Notes: generated by a model not told the origin, from the sequence alone. DNA of 64,000 nucleotides from Methanoculleus sp. (GCF_030019085.1 NZ_JASEFJ010000001.1:62001-126000), one strand, 5' to 3'. Counted from the first letter of the stretch, positions 30,744-41,868 are shown. A program made the numbers and translations.

Positions 30744-30816
30744 ACCCAATCGGGGTGTCCTGCGCAGACACGTCGACCTGGAGAATATAAATACTACGGT
30801 GGATGAGGAGTGTATA

Positions 30817-31962
30817 ATGAAGAAGAACCTGCTCATGTGGGACGAGACGCTATTTCGCGATCCTGAGGTATTCGAGATCGATTACGTCCCCGAGCAGTTC
30901 AACCATCGTGAAGCCCAGATACAGGAACTGGCCTTCCAGGTCAGGCCGGGGCTGCGCGGTGGCCGACCGTTGAACACCATCTGTCGGGGTATTCCGGGAA
31001 CCGGGAAGACTACCAGTGTCAAGAAGGTGTTTTCAGAGATTGAGGAGGCAACCCGGAAAATAGTCCCCGTATACATAAATTGCCAGATCGACAACACAAG
31101 GTTCGCCATCTTCTCGCAGATCTACCAGCGCGTCACCGGCAGGTCGCCACCACCCTCTGGCACCTCCTTCAAGCGGGTCTTTGAAACCCTGGCCCGTTTC
31201 CTGCAGGAAAAAGACCTTGTACTGCTTGTGGCGCTCGATGACGCGAACTACCTTATCGCAGAGAACGAGATCAACCAGGTCCTCTACACCCTCCTGCGCT
31301 CGTACGAGGCATACCCCCATGTTCGGACAGGTGTTATTGCTATAGTCAGCGATATGTCGGTCACGCTGCAGAATGAGGTCGACGTCAGGGTTGCGTCAGT
31401 ATTCCGGCCTACTGAGATATACTTTCCCCCTTACTCGGCGGCGGAGGTCCATGATATCCTCAAGGAACGGGTTATTCAGGGATTTTATCCGAACGTCCTC
31501 AGTCAGGAGATGCTGGATCTCGTTGTCGAGCAGACGCTGAAGAGTGGTGACCTCCGTGTCGGGATCGATCTACTCAAGCGTGCTGCACTGAACGCCGAGC
31601 GGGATGCGCGCAGGTCGATCGAGGAGGAAGATATCTGCAAGGCATACGAGGTTTCGAGGTATCTCCACCTTGCATTCTCGCTTCGGGCGCTCAATTCCGA
31701 GGAGCGTGAGGTCCTTGCCGGTATCGCGGAGATGTCGGCCCTTGTGGATACGGAGATAAGAACCGGAGACGTCTACAGCTTCGTAAAGGAGAGGGCTGGC
31801 GTCAGTTACACCAGGTTCTACGGGATTATTCAGAAGTTCGATACCATGCGGCTCCTGAACCTTCACTATTATCGTCATGGGCGGGGGCAGACACGGCTGA
31901 TCAGCCTGAGATACGACCCTGATCGCGTGCTTGAACACCTGGGACGGGTGCAGTCGATTTAA
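30817..31962 (+). CDS. cdc6: Orc1/Cdc6 family replication initiation protein
   Basis: GIPGTGKTTSVKKVF Walker A; LLVALDDANYL Walker B; winged-helix C-terminus. Confidence 0.92.
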   Translation: MKKNLLMWDETLFRDPEVFEIDYVPEQFNHREAQIQELAFQVRPGLRGGRPLNTICRGIPGTGKTTSVKKVFSEIEEATRKIVPVYINCQIDNTRFAIFSQIYQRVTGRSPPPSGTSFKRVFETLARFLQEKDLVLLVALDDANYLIAENEINQVLYTLLRSYEAYPHVRTGVIAIVSDMSVTLQNEVDVRVASVFRPTEIYFPPYSAAEVHDILKERVIQGFYPNVLSQEMLDLVVEQTLKSGDLRVGIDLLKRAALNAERDARRSIEEEDICKAYEVSRYLHLAFSLRALNSEEREVLAGIAEMSALVDTEIRTGDVYSFVKERAGVSYTRFYGIIQKFDTMRLLNLHYYRHGRGQTRLISLRYDPDRVLEHLGRVQSI

Positions 31963-32011
31963 TAACTCTTATCTGTTTCACCACCGTTTGTACTCTGATG
32001 AGGTTTTCCAC

Positions 32012-32959
32012 ATGCTTAGCGTGAACGAACTTGCACTGGATATTTTTGAGGAACTTTTCGAATATGCGGAGGAGTTCTGTGCTGTCCCGCACGAACTCGA
32101 TAACGGCGCACGCATCGTCGACTGCGGGGTAAGCACTTCCGGCGGCTACCGGGCAGGGCGAAGTTTTACCGAGATCTGTATGGGCGGGCTCGGTGAGGTC
32201 GACATTACGATGGGCCGGATCAGGGATGTTCCCATCCCCTTCATAGAAGTCAGCACCGATTTCCCGGCGATTGCGTGCCTTGGGGCACAGAAGGCTGGCT
32301 GGACGATCAATGTCAATAAGTACTTCGCCATGGGTAGCGGTCCTGCACGGGCTCTCTCTCTCAAGCCACGCCACACCTATGAGGTCATAAACTACGAGGA
32401 TGAGTTCGACTACGCGGTCATCTGCCTTGAGAGCGACCATCTTCCGAACGGCGGCGTTATGGAGCATATCGCCGATGCCTGCAATGTGGATGTGGCAAAC
32501 ACCTGTGCGGTTGTTGCTCCAACAGCATCGCTCGTCGGTTCGATCCAGGTTGCGGGCCGGTGCGTCGAGACGGCGGTCTACAAGTTGAACGAACTCGGGT
32601 TCGATACAAAGAAGATCTCGGCGGCTATCGGGCATGCACCCATCGCGCCCATAAAGAAGGATGGCACAAAGGCGATGGGCAGCACCAACGACGCAACGAT
32701 CTACCATGGCAGCATCATGCTGACGATGAAGGCACCGGAGATCAAGGATTACCTCGAGAAGATCCCGAGCAACAGATCGAAGGGTTACGGAAAACCGTTC
32801 TACGACATCTTCAAAGAGGCTAACTTCGATTTCTACCAGATCGATACCTCGCTCTTCTCGCCGGCAGAGGTGGTAATCAATGAACTCTCCGAGGGTGCTG
32901 TCTACCATGTTGGGGCTGTCAATCCCGAGGTTACCCTGAAGTCTTTTGGCTTCCTTTAA
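32012..32959 (+). CDS. mch: methenyltetrahydromethanopterin cyclohydrolase
   Basis: MLSVNELALDIFEELFEYAEEF; GCGVSTSGGYRAG-like; GSTNDATIYHGS. Confidence 0.95.
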   Translation: MLSVNELALDIFEELFEYAEEFCAVPHELDNGARIVDCGVSTSGGYRAGRSFTEICMGGLGEVDITMGRIRDVPIPFIEVSTDFPAIACLGAQKAGWTINVNKYFAMGSGPARALSLKPRHTYEVINYEDEFDYAVICLESDHLPNGGVMEHIADACNVDVANTCAVVAPTASLVGSIQVAGRCVETAVYKLNELGFDTKKISAAIGHAPIAPIKKDGTKAMGSTNDATIYHGSIMLTMKAPEIKDYLEKIPSNRSKGYGKPFYDIFKEANFDFYQIDTSLFSPAEVVINELSEGAVYHVGAVNPEVTLKSFGFL

Positions 32960-33002
32960 ACACTTTTCGTATGAAAATGACCCACGATTTTCATCCGGTA
33001 TG

Positions 33003-33205
33003 CCTGTAGCCCTGACGGGCATTATGTGGTTTTTCTACAGGGCCCTCTCTTGAGGCTGTCAAACCGAGACCTCCCGGCTGTGCCGGGTTTGGATGAACCT
33101 TTTGATGGGCGATGCGCCCCCCCCAGCATCGGGGTGTACATCGCCGCAGGCTGCCCCTCATCTTTAACTCCGCGTAGCCCGGGGTTTTGCGAGAGAAACT
33201 ATTAA
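33003..33205 (-). repeat. dispersed repeat family R2, inverted copy 2
   Basis: Reverse complement TCTCGCAAAACCCCGGGCTACGCGG...GGTTTGACAGCCTC resembles 27953-28095. Confidence 0.4.
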
Positions 33206-33511
33206 TGAGTGAGATGGAGGCGGACGCTCCTTGCCACTCCCCCATTGATGATTGGCCCGGGATACGGTGCCCGGCAGGAGGTCTTCCGTGGTTTTTCGCT
33301 GAAACTTCCATGAGATCTAACCAGCGTCCCTGGCATGGCTATCAGCGTGGGTCGCCACGAAGTTCTCTCTCGCATTGTTGATGACGGTCTCTCCTATGCG
33401 GTTTTCTGGTCGCTCACGCCCGGGTTATTACAAAACCATGCCTGCACCACGGAAATCACGGCGGGCAACACGTTTATCCGTCGCGGTGCAAAATACTCTA
33501 AGGCATTAATT

Positions 33512-33585
33512 GGGCCTGTGGTCTAGCTGGTCATGACGTCGCCCTTACACGGCGAAGATCTCCGGTTCGAATCCGGACAGGCCCA
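33512..33585 (+). tRNA. tRNA-Val (anticodon TAC)
   Basis: Acceptor GGGCCTG/CAGGCCC, anticodon arm TCGCC-CTTACAC-GGCGA, T-arm TCCGGTTCGAATCCGGA. Confidence 0.93.
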
Positions 33586-33673
33586 TGATTCTTTTTTCAG
33601 GTTCTTTTTGGGCGTATCAGCGCTATCGATACCTATATACGGGAGAATTAGCACATCCTGTGCTGTGAGAACC

Positions 33674-33883
33674 ATGAAGTTGAGTGCGCGAAACCAGATT
33701 CCAGGAACGGTGAAGTCCATCACCTAGGGGTTTGTCACCGCAGAGGTGGTCATCGAGCTGGACGGTGTCGGCGAGCTGGTCTCTGTCATCACCAGAAAGT
33801 CCGTTGAAAGCCTTGGGCTTGCTGTCGGCAAGAGAGTATATGCGGTGGTAAAGTCAACCGAGGTCATGGTCGCCATAGACTGA
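33674..33883 (+). pseudogene. molbindin/TOBE (Mop) domain protein interrupted by in-frame TAG at 33725-33727
   Basis: MKLSARNQIPGTVKSIT*GFVTAEVVIELDGVGELVSVITRKSVESLGLAVGKRVYAVVKSTEVMVAID in one frame. Confidence 0.85.
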
Positions 33884-34034
33884 TAACTGGCCTTTAATAC
33901 GGTTGGTGGAGACCCCGGACAGATCCGGTGAGAGTCCTGACAAATCCTCCCATTGTGTCAGGCATATGGCAGTTCTTCAGCCCCAGACGCGGTAAATGGA
34001 TGTAAATGACCTGCTGAAAACAAAAAAGAGGTTT

Positions 34035-35519
34035 TTAGTGCCGGAAGTGGCGCACCCCGGTGAAGACCATCGCGACGTTGAGTAGGTTTGCGGCATCTAT
34101 AACCTCCTGGTCGCGGATGGACCCTCCGGGCTGGACGAGCGCGGTCGCTCCCGCCGCAGCCGCGACCTCCAGCGTATCCGGGAAGGGAAGGAAAGCATCT
34201 GATGCCACTGCCGAGCCTGCAAGAGGTTTTCGGGCCTTCCTGACCGCGATCTCTGCCGACTCTACCCGGTTCATCTGCCCGGCCCCGATTCCGATTACCG
34301 CTTTTTCGTCGGCAAATATGATAGCATTGCTCTTTGTGTGTTTGCAAACCTTCCAGGCTAACTCCAGTGCCCTCATCTCGTGGGCATCGGGTTCCCGCTC
34401 CGTCACGACGCGCCAGTTTTCCCGGTAAGGTTCTGTGCGCTGGACCAGGACACCGCCATCGATGCTCCGGATCTCGTCCTGGACAACCGGTGCGGGAAGC
34501 CGGAGCACCCGCATGTTCTCCTTGGCCTTCACGATCTCCAGCGCACTCGTGCTGTATGAGGGAGCGATCACCACTTCAACGAACGTCTTTGTGATCTCGC
34601 GGGCAACGTCCTCCGTCACCTCACGGTTCATTGCGACGATCGAACCGTAGGCTGAGACCGGATCAACTTCCCGCGCGGCAATATACGTCTCCAGGAGTTT
34701 GTCGCCGGTGGCCACACCGCAGGGGTTGTTATGCTTGACTATGACGGCAGCACACTCCTCAAACTCCCGGAGCAACCCGACCGCTGCATGGACGTCCAGG
34801 TAGTTGTTGTAGGACATCTGCCTCCCCTGGAGCGGTTCTTCGCCGGCAATGCCCGCCTCCCCGTAGACCGCTGCTGCCTGATGGGGGTTCTCGCCGTAAC
34901 GTAGCGTTCTTCCTCCCCTGTACTGGACGGTGAGGATCGTCGGGAACGGCCGGCCTATGCCGTTGAAGTAGTTTGCGATCGCGCCATCATAGGCTGCAGT
35001 TCGGGCGAACGCCTTTGCAGCGAGGTTCAGGCGCTCTTCGGCTGTGAACCCGCCTCTCTGGATGGCCTCTACAACTTTGTCGTAATCTGCGGGATCCACC
35101 ACCACGGCAACGTGTCTATGGTTTTTTGCCGCCGCCCGCACCATCGCCGGGCCGCCGATATCGATGTACTCGATCACCTCATCGATCGAGAGACCCTTCC
35201 CGCTCATAGCCTCGAAGGGGTAGAGGTTCACCACGACGAGGTCGATAGGCTCGATGCCGTGTTCTTGCATCACACCTTCGTCAATACCCCTGCGGCCCAG
35301 GATCCCTCCGTGAATCTTTGGATGGAGGGTCTTGACCCTGCCGTCCATCATCTCGGGAGAACCGGTATAGGTGGATACATCTGTGAATGGGACACCCGCC
35401 TTATACAGCGCTGCCCCGGTGCCCCCGGAACTCAGGATACGGTAATCGTGCTCAATGAGCACCTTTGCGAGATCGACGAGGCCCGTCTTGTCCCAGACAG
35501 ACAGCAGTGCCCACTTCAT
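34035..35519 (-). CDS. purH: bifunctional AICAR formyltransferase/IMP cyclohydrolase
   Basis: ALLSVWDKTGLVDLAKVL; LRYGENPHQAA; KHNNPCGVA. Confidence 0.96.
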   Translation of the reverse strand: MKWALLSVWDKTGLVDLAKVLIEHDYRILSSGGTGAALYKAGVPFTDVSTYTGSPEMMDGRVKTLHPKIHGGILGRRGIDEGVMQEHGIEPIDLVVVNLYPFEAMSGKGLSIDEVIEYIDIGGPAMVRAAAKNHRHVAVVVDPADYDKVVEAIQRGGFTAEERLNLAAKAFARTAAYDGAIANYFNGIGRPFPTILTVQYRGGRTLRYGENPHQAAAVYGEAGIAGEEPLQGRQMSYNNYLDVHAAVGLLREFEECAAVIVKHNNPCGVATGDKLLETYIAAREVDPVSAYGSIVAMNREVTEDVAREITKTFVEVVIAPSYSTSALEIVKAKENMRVLRLPAPVVQDEIRSIDGGVLVQRTEPYRENWRVVTEREPDAHEMRALELAWKVCKHTKSNAIIFADEKAVIGIGAGQMNRVESAEIAVRKARKPLAGSAVASDAFLPFPDTLEVAAAAGATALVQPGGSIRDQEVIDAANLLNVAMVFTGVRHFRH

Positions 35520-35761
35520 GGTTACACGTAAGTGAGTTAGAGAGATATATCTGGCGCTCGCCGCAAAACCGGTTGGCGGAGAAGGGGATCCAGCCCCGAT
35601 AGGTTTTATCTCAATAAATGGATATTAGTGGAATTACGTCTGATCGTAAATCTGACAGAGGACGATGGGTAAATGTCTGCAGCGACAGTTAGTAATATAT
35701 AGAACCCCATTACAATAAATAGTAAAAGAGGCATGAAACCTTTTAAGAGCAGGTTAGGCGT

Positions 35762-36292
35762 ATGAAGGAGAATACATCCGAACCAAGCGGGGAGCAACAG
35801 ACTCTTGCAGAAGAGGCGGATGCGGCATCTCCAGCGCTAGAAGAGTTGCAAAAGTCATACGATGAACTGAAATTGGCATACGATGACCTTAACGACCGGT
35901 ATCTCCGGCTTGCAGCAGATTTCGAGAACTACCGTAAAAGGATGGCCCGAGAACTTGAGAACCTGACGAGGCTTGCCATCGAGGATCTTGCTGTCGAGTT
36001 GCTCGAAGTTGTGGACAACTTCGAGCGGGCGGATAGGGCCGAGTCTGGCGGTCTCGGAGAGGGTATGCAGCAGATACAAAAACTCCTTATGGGCATCCTG
36101 GAGCGGCACGGTATCAGGCCCATCGAGTGCCTTAACAGACCTTTCGACCCTGAATGCCAGGATGCTATCGCCTACGTCCCGTCGGAGGCAAAGGAGGGTA
36201 CCGTGATCGAGGAGGCCGTTCGTGGTTACTGCATGCAGGATAAGGTCATCAGATGCGCAAAAGTTGTAGTCTCTAAAGGAAAGGAGGAATAA
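35762..36292 (+). CDS. grpE: nucleotide exchange factor GrpE
   Basis: [27 protein letters not shown]; upstream of dnaK. Confidence 0.94.
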   Translation: MKENTSEPSGEQQTLAEEADAASPALEELQKSYDELKLAYDDLNDRYLRLAADFENYRKRMARELENLTRLAIEDLAVELLEVVDNFERADRAESGGLGEGMQQIQKLLMGILERHGIRPIECLNRPFDPECQDAIAYVPSEAKEGTVIEEAVRGYCMQDKVIRCAKVVVSKGKEE

Positions 36293-36296
36293 CCAC

Positions 36297-38120
36297 ATGG
36301 TTTCAGAGAAGGTCATTGGTATCGATCTTGGAACAACCAACTCATGCATGGCGATCATGGAGGGTGGGCGGCCGACGGTCATTCCCAACGCCGAGGGTGG
36401 CAGGACCACCCCCTCAGTTGTGGCGTTCACAAAAGACGGTGAGAGGTTGGTCGGCAGCGCAGCAAAACGGCAGGCGATCACGAACCCGGAACGCACCATC
36501 CAGTCGATCAAGCGCAAGATGGGCACAAATGAGAAGGTCACCGTCGGGGACAAAACCTATACCCCTCAGGAGATCTCCGCGATGATCCTCCAGAAGTTGA
36601 AGATGGATGCGGAACAGTATCTGGGGGAGAAGATCACAAAAGCGGTCATTACGGTGCCCGCCTACTTCAACGATGCCCAGCGGCAGGCGACCAAGGACGC
36701 AGGGACGATCGCAGGCCTTGAGGTGCTCCGGATCATCAACGAACCAACCGCAAGTGCGCTCGCGTACGGCATCGATAAAGAAGACGAGGCCACGGTGCTC
36801 GTCTACGACCTGGGTGGCGGCACTTTTGATGTATCTATCCTGCAGCTCGGGGATGGCGTCTTCGAAGTCAAGGCGACCGCCGGTATAAACCATCTCGGCG
36901 GCGATGATTTTGACAAAAGGATCGTAGACTACCTTGTCGAGGAGTTCCTGAAGAAGGAGGGTGTCGATCTCCGCAAAGACCGGGTTGCCATGCAGCGTCT
37001 GCGTGATGCGGCCGAGAACGCAAAGATCGAGCTCTCAACAGTCCAGAAGACCAACATCAATCTCCCATATATCACCACCACGGAGAGCGGGCCCAAGTTC
37101 CTGGATATTGATCTAACCCGCGCGAAGTTTGAAAGCCTCATCGCTGACCTGGTGGAATCTACAATTGGACCTGTGAAACAGGCGCTGGCCGATGCCAAAC
37201 TGAGTCCAGAAGATATCGATCATGTCCTCCTTGTAGGGGGGTCGACCAGGGTTCCACTTGTTCAGGAGACTGTGAAAAAGATACTCAAGAAGGAGCCCGA
37301 CAAAGGTATCAATCCTGACGAGTGTGTCGCCCTTGGTGCTGCTATCCAGGCAGGCGTGCTCACCGGTGAGACGAAGGATGTCTTGCTTCTGGATGTGACC
37401 CCGCTCTCGCTCGGTATCGAGACGCTTGGCGGTATCGCGACGAAACTGATCGAGCGCAACACCACCATCCCGACGCGGAAGAGCCAGATCTTCTCGACCG
37501 CCGCCGATGGGCAGACATCGGTTGAGATTCACGTGGTGCAGGGTGAGCGGGCGCTCGCGAAGGATAACTTCACCCTCGGTCGGTTCCAGTTGACAGGGAT
37601 TCCACCTGCCCCTCGTGGCATCCCGCAGATCGAGGTGACCTTCGATATCGATGCAAATGGTATTGTCCATGTGTCGGCAAAGGATCTCGGTACCGGGAAC
37701 GAGCAGTCTATCACCATCAAGCCGCAGGACTCCCGTCCATCCGAAGCGGAGATCCGGCGGATGATGGATGAGGCCAGGAAGTTCGAGGAGGAAGACCGGA
37801 AGAAGCGTGAGGAGATTGAGCTACGTAATGCCGCCGATACCGCGATCTTCACTGCGGAACGGGCGATAAAGGATGCAAAGGATAATATCGAGGCCTCAGA
37901 CAGAGAGAAGATAGAGAGTGCGATCGCCGATCTCAAGAAGGCGCTCGAGGGTGAAGACACCGATGTGATCCGGCAGAAGATGGATGCCCTGACCGAAGCG
38001 GTATATGCGGTCACGACAAAAGTGTACCAGCATGCGCAGGCGGCTGCTCAGCAGCATGGGAAGACCGCCGCAGGGAAGGATGACGACGTCGTCGATGCCG
38101 ATTACGAAGTCAAAGAGTGA
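36297..38120 (+). CDS. dnaK: molecular chaperone DnaK (Hsp70)
   Basis: [44 protein letters not shown]. Confidence 0.98.
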   Translation: MVSEKVIGIDLGTTNSCMAIMEGGRPTVIPNAEGGRTTPSVVAFTKDGERLVGSAAKRQAITNPERTIQSIKRKMGTNEKVTVGDKTYTPQEISAMILQKLKMDAEQYLGEKITKAVITVPAYFNDAQRQATKDAGTIAGLEVLRIINEPTASALAYGIDKEDEATVLVYDLGGGTFDVSILQLGDGVFEVKATAGINHLGGDDFDKRIVDYLVEEFLKKEGVDLRKDRVAMQRLRDAAENAKIELSTVQKTNINLPYITTTESGPKFLDIDLTRAKFESLIADLVESTIGPVKQALADAKLSPEDIDHVLLVGGSTRVPLVQETVKKILKKEPDKGINPDECVALGAAIQAGVLTGETKDVLLLDVTPLSLGIETLGGIATKLIERNTTIPTRKSQIFSTAADGQTSVEIHVVQGERALAKDNFTLGRFQLTGIPPAPRGIPQIEVTFDIDANGIVHVSAKDLGTGNEQSITIKPQDSRPSEAEIRRMMDEARKFEEEDRKKREEIELRNAADTAIFTAERAIKDAKDNIEASDREKIESAIADLKKALEGEDTDVIRQKMDALTEAVYAVTTKVYQHAQAAAQQHGKTAAGKDDDVVDADYEVKE

Positions 38121-38125
38121 GATGG

Positions 38126-39289
38126 ATGGGTCCGGAAAGCTACTATGATATCCTCGGCGTTTCACGCGACGCCGACGATAAGGAGATCAAGAAAGCCTAC
38201 CGGAACCTTGCACGAAAGTACCATCCTGACGTCTGCAAAGAACCGGGGGCCGAGGAACGTTTCAAGAAGATCAATGAGGCTTACAGTGTTCTCTCCGACC
38301 CCGAGAAACGCGCCCAGTACGACCGCATGGGACATGAGGCCTACAGCAGTGCCTCCCGCGGTTCATACTCCGGTGGTGGGTATTCCAGCGGGTTCAGCGC
38401 TGACTTCTCCGGGTTCGGGGATATCTTTGAAACGTTCTTCGGCGGTGGGTTCGCAGGCGGGGGAAGACAGCATGCTGGCCCACGGCCCGGTGCGGACATC
38501 CTGGTGAAGTTGCGGATCACACTTGAGGAGGCGGTTTTCGGGACTGAGAAGGAGGTCGAAGTAGAGCACGTCGAGCCCTGCCTTGAGTGCGATGGAACCG
38601 GAAGTGAGACGAAGAAGACCATCATCTGTCCAACCTGCGGCGGCACCGGCCAGATGCGGCAGATGAGTCAGTCTCTCTTCGGGAACTTCGTAAGGTTGAG
38701 CACCTGCACCAACTGCAATGGTCGGGGGAGGATCCCGGAGACCCGGTGCAGGGCATGCAATGGCAGCGGCCACCGACGTGCCCGTCGGACTGTGAAGGTC
38801 CGGATCCCGCCGGGCGTGGATACGGGTATGCGTCTCCGGATGGAGGGCTACGGCGACTTTGGTGACTACGGTGTGCCGCCTGGCGACCTATATGTGGAGA
38901 TCACCGTCACACCGCACAGGGCGTTTGTCCGTCGTGGCGATGACCTGGAGACCGCTATCGATATCACACCGGCACAGGCGGCGCTTGGCTCCGAGGTTGA
39001 GGTGCAGACGATCGACGGTCGCACCGTCATCCTCAACGTTCCGGCCGGAGTGCAGCACGATACGCGACTCAGGATACCTCGTGAGGGTGTGCGCTGGCAG
39101 ACAAAGCCCGGGGATATGCTGGTGCGGGTGCGGATAGTCATCCCCGAACGCCTGACGGACGAGGAGCGGGAGTTGTATGAGCGTCTGCTCGAGGTGGAGG
39201 GGCACAAACCCTCTTCGACGAAAGGCACGAAGAAGGGCAAGGGTTTCTTCCACGACGTTGTCGACCGGATGAAAGAGACGGTAAAATGA
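38126..39289 (+). CDS. dnaJ: molecular chaperone DnaJ (Hsp40)
   Basis: [30 protein letters not shown]; CxxCxGxG Zn repeats. Confidence 0.97.
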   Translation: MGPESYYDILGVSRDADDKEIKKAYRNLARKYHPDVCKEPGAEERFKKINEAYSVLSDPEKRAQYDRMGHEAYSSASRGSYSGGGYSSGFSADFSGFGDIFETFFGGGFAGGGRQHAGPRPGADILVKLRITLEEAVFGTEKEVEVEHVEPCLECDGTGSETKKTIICPTCGGTGQMRQMSQSLFGNFVRLSTCTNCNGRGRIPETRCRACNGSGHRRARRTVKVRIPPGVDTGMRLRMEGYGDFGDYGVPPGDLYVEITVTPHRAFVRRGDDLETAIDITPAQAALGSEVEVQTIDGRTVILNVPAGVQHDTRLRIPREGVRWQTKPGDMLVRVRIVIPERLTDEERELYERLLEVEGHKPSSTKGTKKGKGFFHDVVDRMKETVK

Positions 39290-39309
39290 GAGCGGTCTCT
39301 CTATTGAAC

Positions 39310-39510
39310 GTTCGGGACCAGCTGAAGAATTTCTCTTGCCATCTCGGGTGGCATTGGCCGTAGGCTCAAAGACCAGCACGTGTAAGATCCTCTTCTGTGC
39401 CTCATCCGCCGTCGTGATCCGATCTTTTGTGGGAAAACGCCTCATTTATGAGGCCATCAGTTCAACGTTCTGAGATATAGACTTGCCACCTATCTTCCTG
39501 TATTTAGCTC
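39310..39510 (-). pseudogene. possible transposase C-terminal remnant (frameshifted)
   Basis: Reverse-strand RKIGGKSISQNVELMAS* and MRRFPTKDRITTADEAQKRILHVLVFEPTANA in different frames; adjacent to repeats. Confidence 0.3.
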
Positions 39511-39516
39511 CATCCG

Positions 39517-40215
39517 AAACTACCTGGATCTTCAGCCTTATTTTGTCGTTAGATCCGCACTTCAAGGCTCAAAGATCGCTCCCCCTGCAAAAGTACACTT
39601 GTTCTGTGGCCTGATATTAGGGTAGCTTAAAACTGCGAAAAATGTGTATCCTCTGCATTGTTGGCGGGCAATTGCCAGAAACACGGGGGAGACTCTGGAG
39701 AAGACCTATGCACGGCCATCCCTGGTTGGTGGGGTTGGTCAGCGAAAGGCCGTATCCCTGGAGACGTGTAGAGACGGGGGAAGGGGCGTTCTGCCCACTC
39801 CCCGGTCAGCCCCACCTCTGAGGGGCGATTCCCCATAGATACAGTGCCATAGAGGGGGGACTTATTCACCCGGTTTTCCTGTGAGAAACGTCCTGGAGAG
39901 TTTACTACTGTCCCCGTGCACGGCCTTCCCTGCTATCGCCATACAATGCCCGCCTCTCCCGAGGGGGCGGGATGAGGCCGCAGCGGTCTGGTGGTTGGTG
40001 TCTGTGTGACACGAGGAGACGGGGGAAGGGGGTGTTCCATCCCCCTCCCCGTCAGCCCCTCTCCAGGGGCAGCGATTCTCCATCGATACACTGCCCTGGA
40101 GATATCTGCTTGGTCAACACAACACCATCATCGAAATCTGTCTCTACCCCCTGGTACGGCCTTCCCTGGCAATCACCCTGCACTGCCCCCTCCACGAGGG
40201 GTGGAGAAAGCGAAC
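39517..40215 (-). repeat. dispersed non-coding repeat family R1, tandem modules inverted relative to 27.4-27.9 kb
   Basis: Recurring GGCA(C/G)TGTATC(G/T)ATGG(A/G)GAATCGC, CCTTCCCCCGTCTC and CACGGCC(A/T)TCCCTG motifs; MITE-like copy at 39517-39632. Confidence 0.65.
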
Positions 40216-40914
40216 CTTCGCTTTATGTGGAGTTACTGAACCGTGGTGTTCCGGGAGCAGAACATCTGTCGCAATGCCCGTGTAGGGGAGGGTGAGGTCT
40301 CGCAAAGTGAGTTTAAACGGCCTATCTACGAGAATCGTGCTACTATTTCTGATAATTGTAAAAATACCGCTGTTGTGAGTGTACTTCTGGTAGGGGTGAT
40401 CATTACACCTGGCGTTAACCAGAAGACAAAGATCCAGAAGGTGGCTGAATGGTGAAATCTGGAGGAGGCTATCCTGTATTATGCGGGGGTCACCGGATTA
40501 ACTATGACTTTCAGGCTGGGACATAATTCGAGAATGGGGCGGTTGTTTATATGTGCCAGGTGAAAATAACCCCCGTTTGGGGTTTTATTGCGGTACTCGT
40601 GGGGTTGTGTCCCGGCCTGCTTTGTGTCACTAGTGTTGAACACCTTTCTTCGACCACTCTACGGTGGAGCGTGGGCCGTTGTTGGAGATCCTTCCCTGAA
40701 AGGCCGTGTTCTGGACGCAGGAGGGTTTCTGCGGGTCTAACGGTGAGCTGACGGGCGTCCTACCCCTCCCAACACCGGACTGCAGCGGGGAAGAGATGAT
40801 GTGTGACCTGAGCCTCCCTATCCTGTGCACAAACCATGGGGTTAATGATTGGTCGCATGCCGGAGTTACGTGCGTCTACTCCCATTTTATCCCCCTCCAG
40901 CCAATATCCTTAAG

Positions 40915-41868
40915 ATGAAGTTGCTCTTCGAACTCTCCGGTGAGCACCCGGATCTGCCGGTAGCGGAACTCGAGTGCGTGGGCCGGGTGCTCTCCAGGGG
41001 AACACAGGTTGCGGTCGCTGAGTGCCCTGACCCGAAAGCCGCAAGAAGACTTGCCCTGACACACGTGGTTATGGAGTATCTTGGGGAGTGCGAACCTGCA
41101 GGTGCGGATTTTGCAGATCTGCTTCGTGACCTTGCCCTCACAACCACACGGCCTTTTGCCGGCAGGGTGAAGACCGTTCAGGGGGCGCGGATGGATATAT
41201 CGAGCCTTGAGGCCGAGCGGATGATCGGGAGCCTGATCACCGGCCCCGTCTCGCTGCGTAACCCCGTGGAAGAATACCGCGCCCTAATCTCCGATAATCG
41301 CTGTTACTTTGGTCGCGTAATTCTCCGGATCGACCGTGGGGCTTTTGAGGCCCGAAATCCAATGCGTCGGCCTTTCTTCCATCCCGGTGTGATGATGCCC
41401 CGGCTAGCAAGGGCGCTCGTCAACATATCTCTTGTGGCACCGGGTGAACGTCTCTTTGACCCCTTCTGCGGCACAGGCGGGATCCTACTTGAGGCGAGGG
41501 AGATCGGTGCCAGGATCCTTGGGAGTGATTTCGATCCCGAGATTGTCGCTGGTTACAGGCGTAACCTCCCTGGCCAGGACGTTATGGTTGCAGATGCAGC
41601 GGCGGTTCCGGTTCGTGACGGTGTCATCGACGCCGTTGTGACAGATCTACCTTACGGCCAGTCAGTCAGGATCCGCGCAGAGAGCATGGGCCATCTATAC
41701 GACGGGTCGCTTGCAGAGATCCGGCGCATCCTGCGCCCCGGGAGGCGCGCGGTCGTTGTGACGAACCGTGACATAAAGTCTATCGCCGCCCGCCATTTCA
41801 CCGTTCTCCAGAGACACGAGCAGCGGGTGCACAGGAGTCTGACCCGCCAGGTACTGGTGCTTGCCTGA
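40915..41868 (+). CDS. tRNA (guanine-N2)-methyltransferase, Trm-G10-like (THUMP + Rossmann MTase)
   Basis: FDPFCGTGGILLEAREIGARILGSDFD; TDLPYGQS (catalytic D/NPPY-like) motif. Confidence 0.85.
   Translation: MKLLFELSGEHPDLPVAELECVGRVLSRGTQVAVAECPDPKAARRLALTHVVMEYLGECEPAGADFADLLRDLALTTTRPFAGRVKTVQGARMDISSLEAERMIGSLITGPVSLRNPVEEYRALISDNRCYFGRVILRIDRGAFEARNPMRRPFFHPGVMMPRLARALVNISLVAPGERLFDPFCGTGGILLEAREIGARILGSDFDPEIVAGYRRNLPGQDVMVADAAAVPVRDGVIDAVVTDLPYGQSVRIRAESMGHLYDGSLAEIRRILRPGRRAVVVTNRDIKSIAARHFTVLQRHEQRVHRSLTRQVLVLA

Noticed and set aside
31901-33022. 373-aa minus-strand ORF
   Set aside because: Almost entirely antisense to mch; no domain recognised
39627-40455. Several 60-107 aa ORFs between dnaJ and the Trm-G10-like gene
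   Set aside because: They lie in repeated GC-rich non-coding modules and share no conserved protein frame between repeat copies
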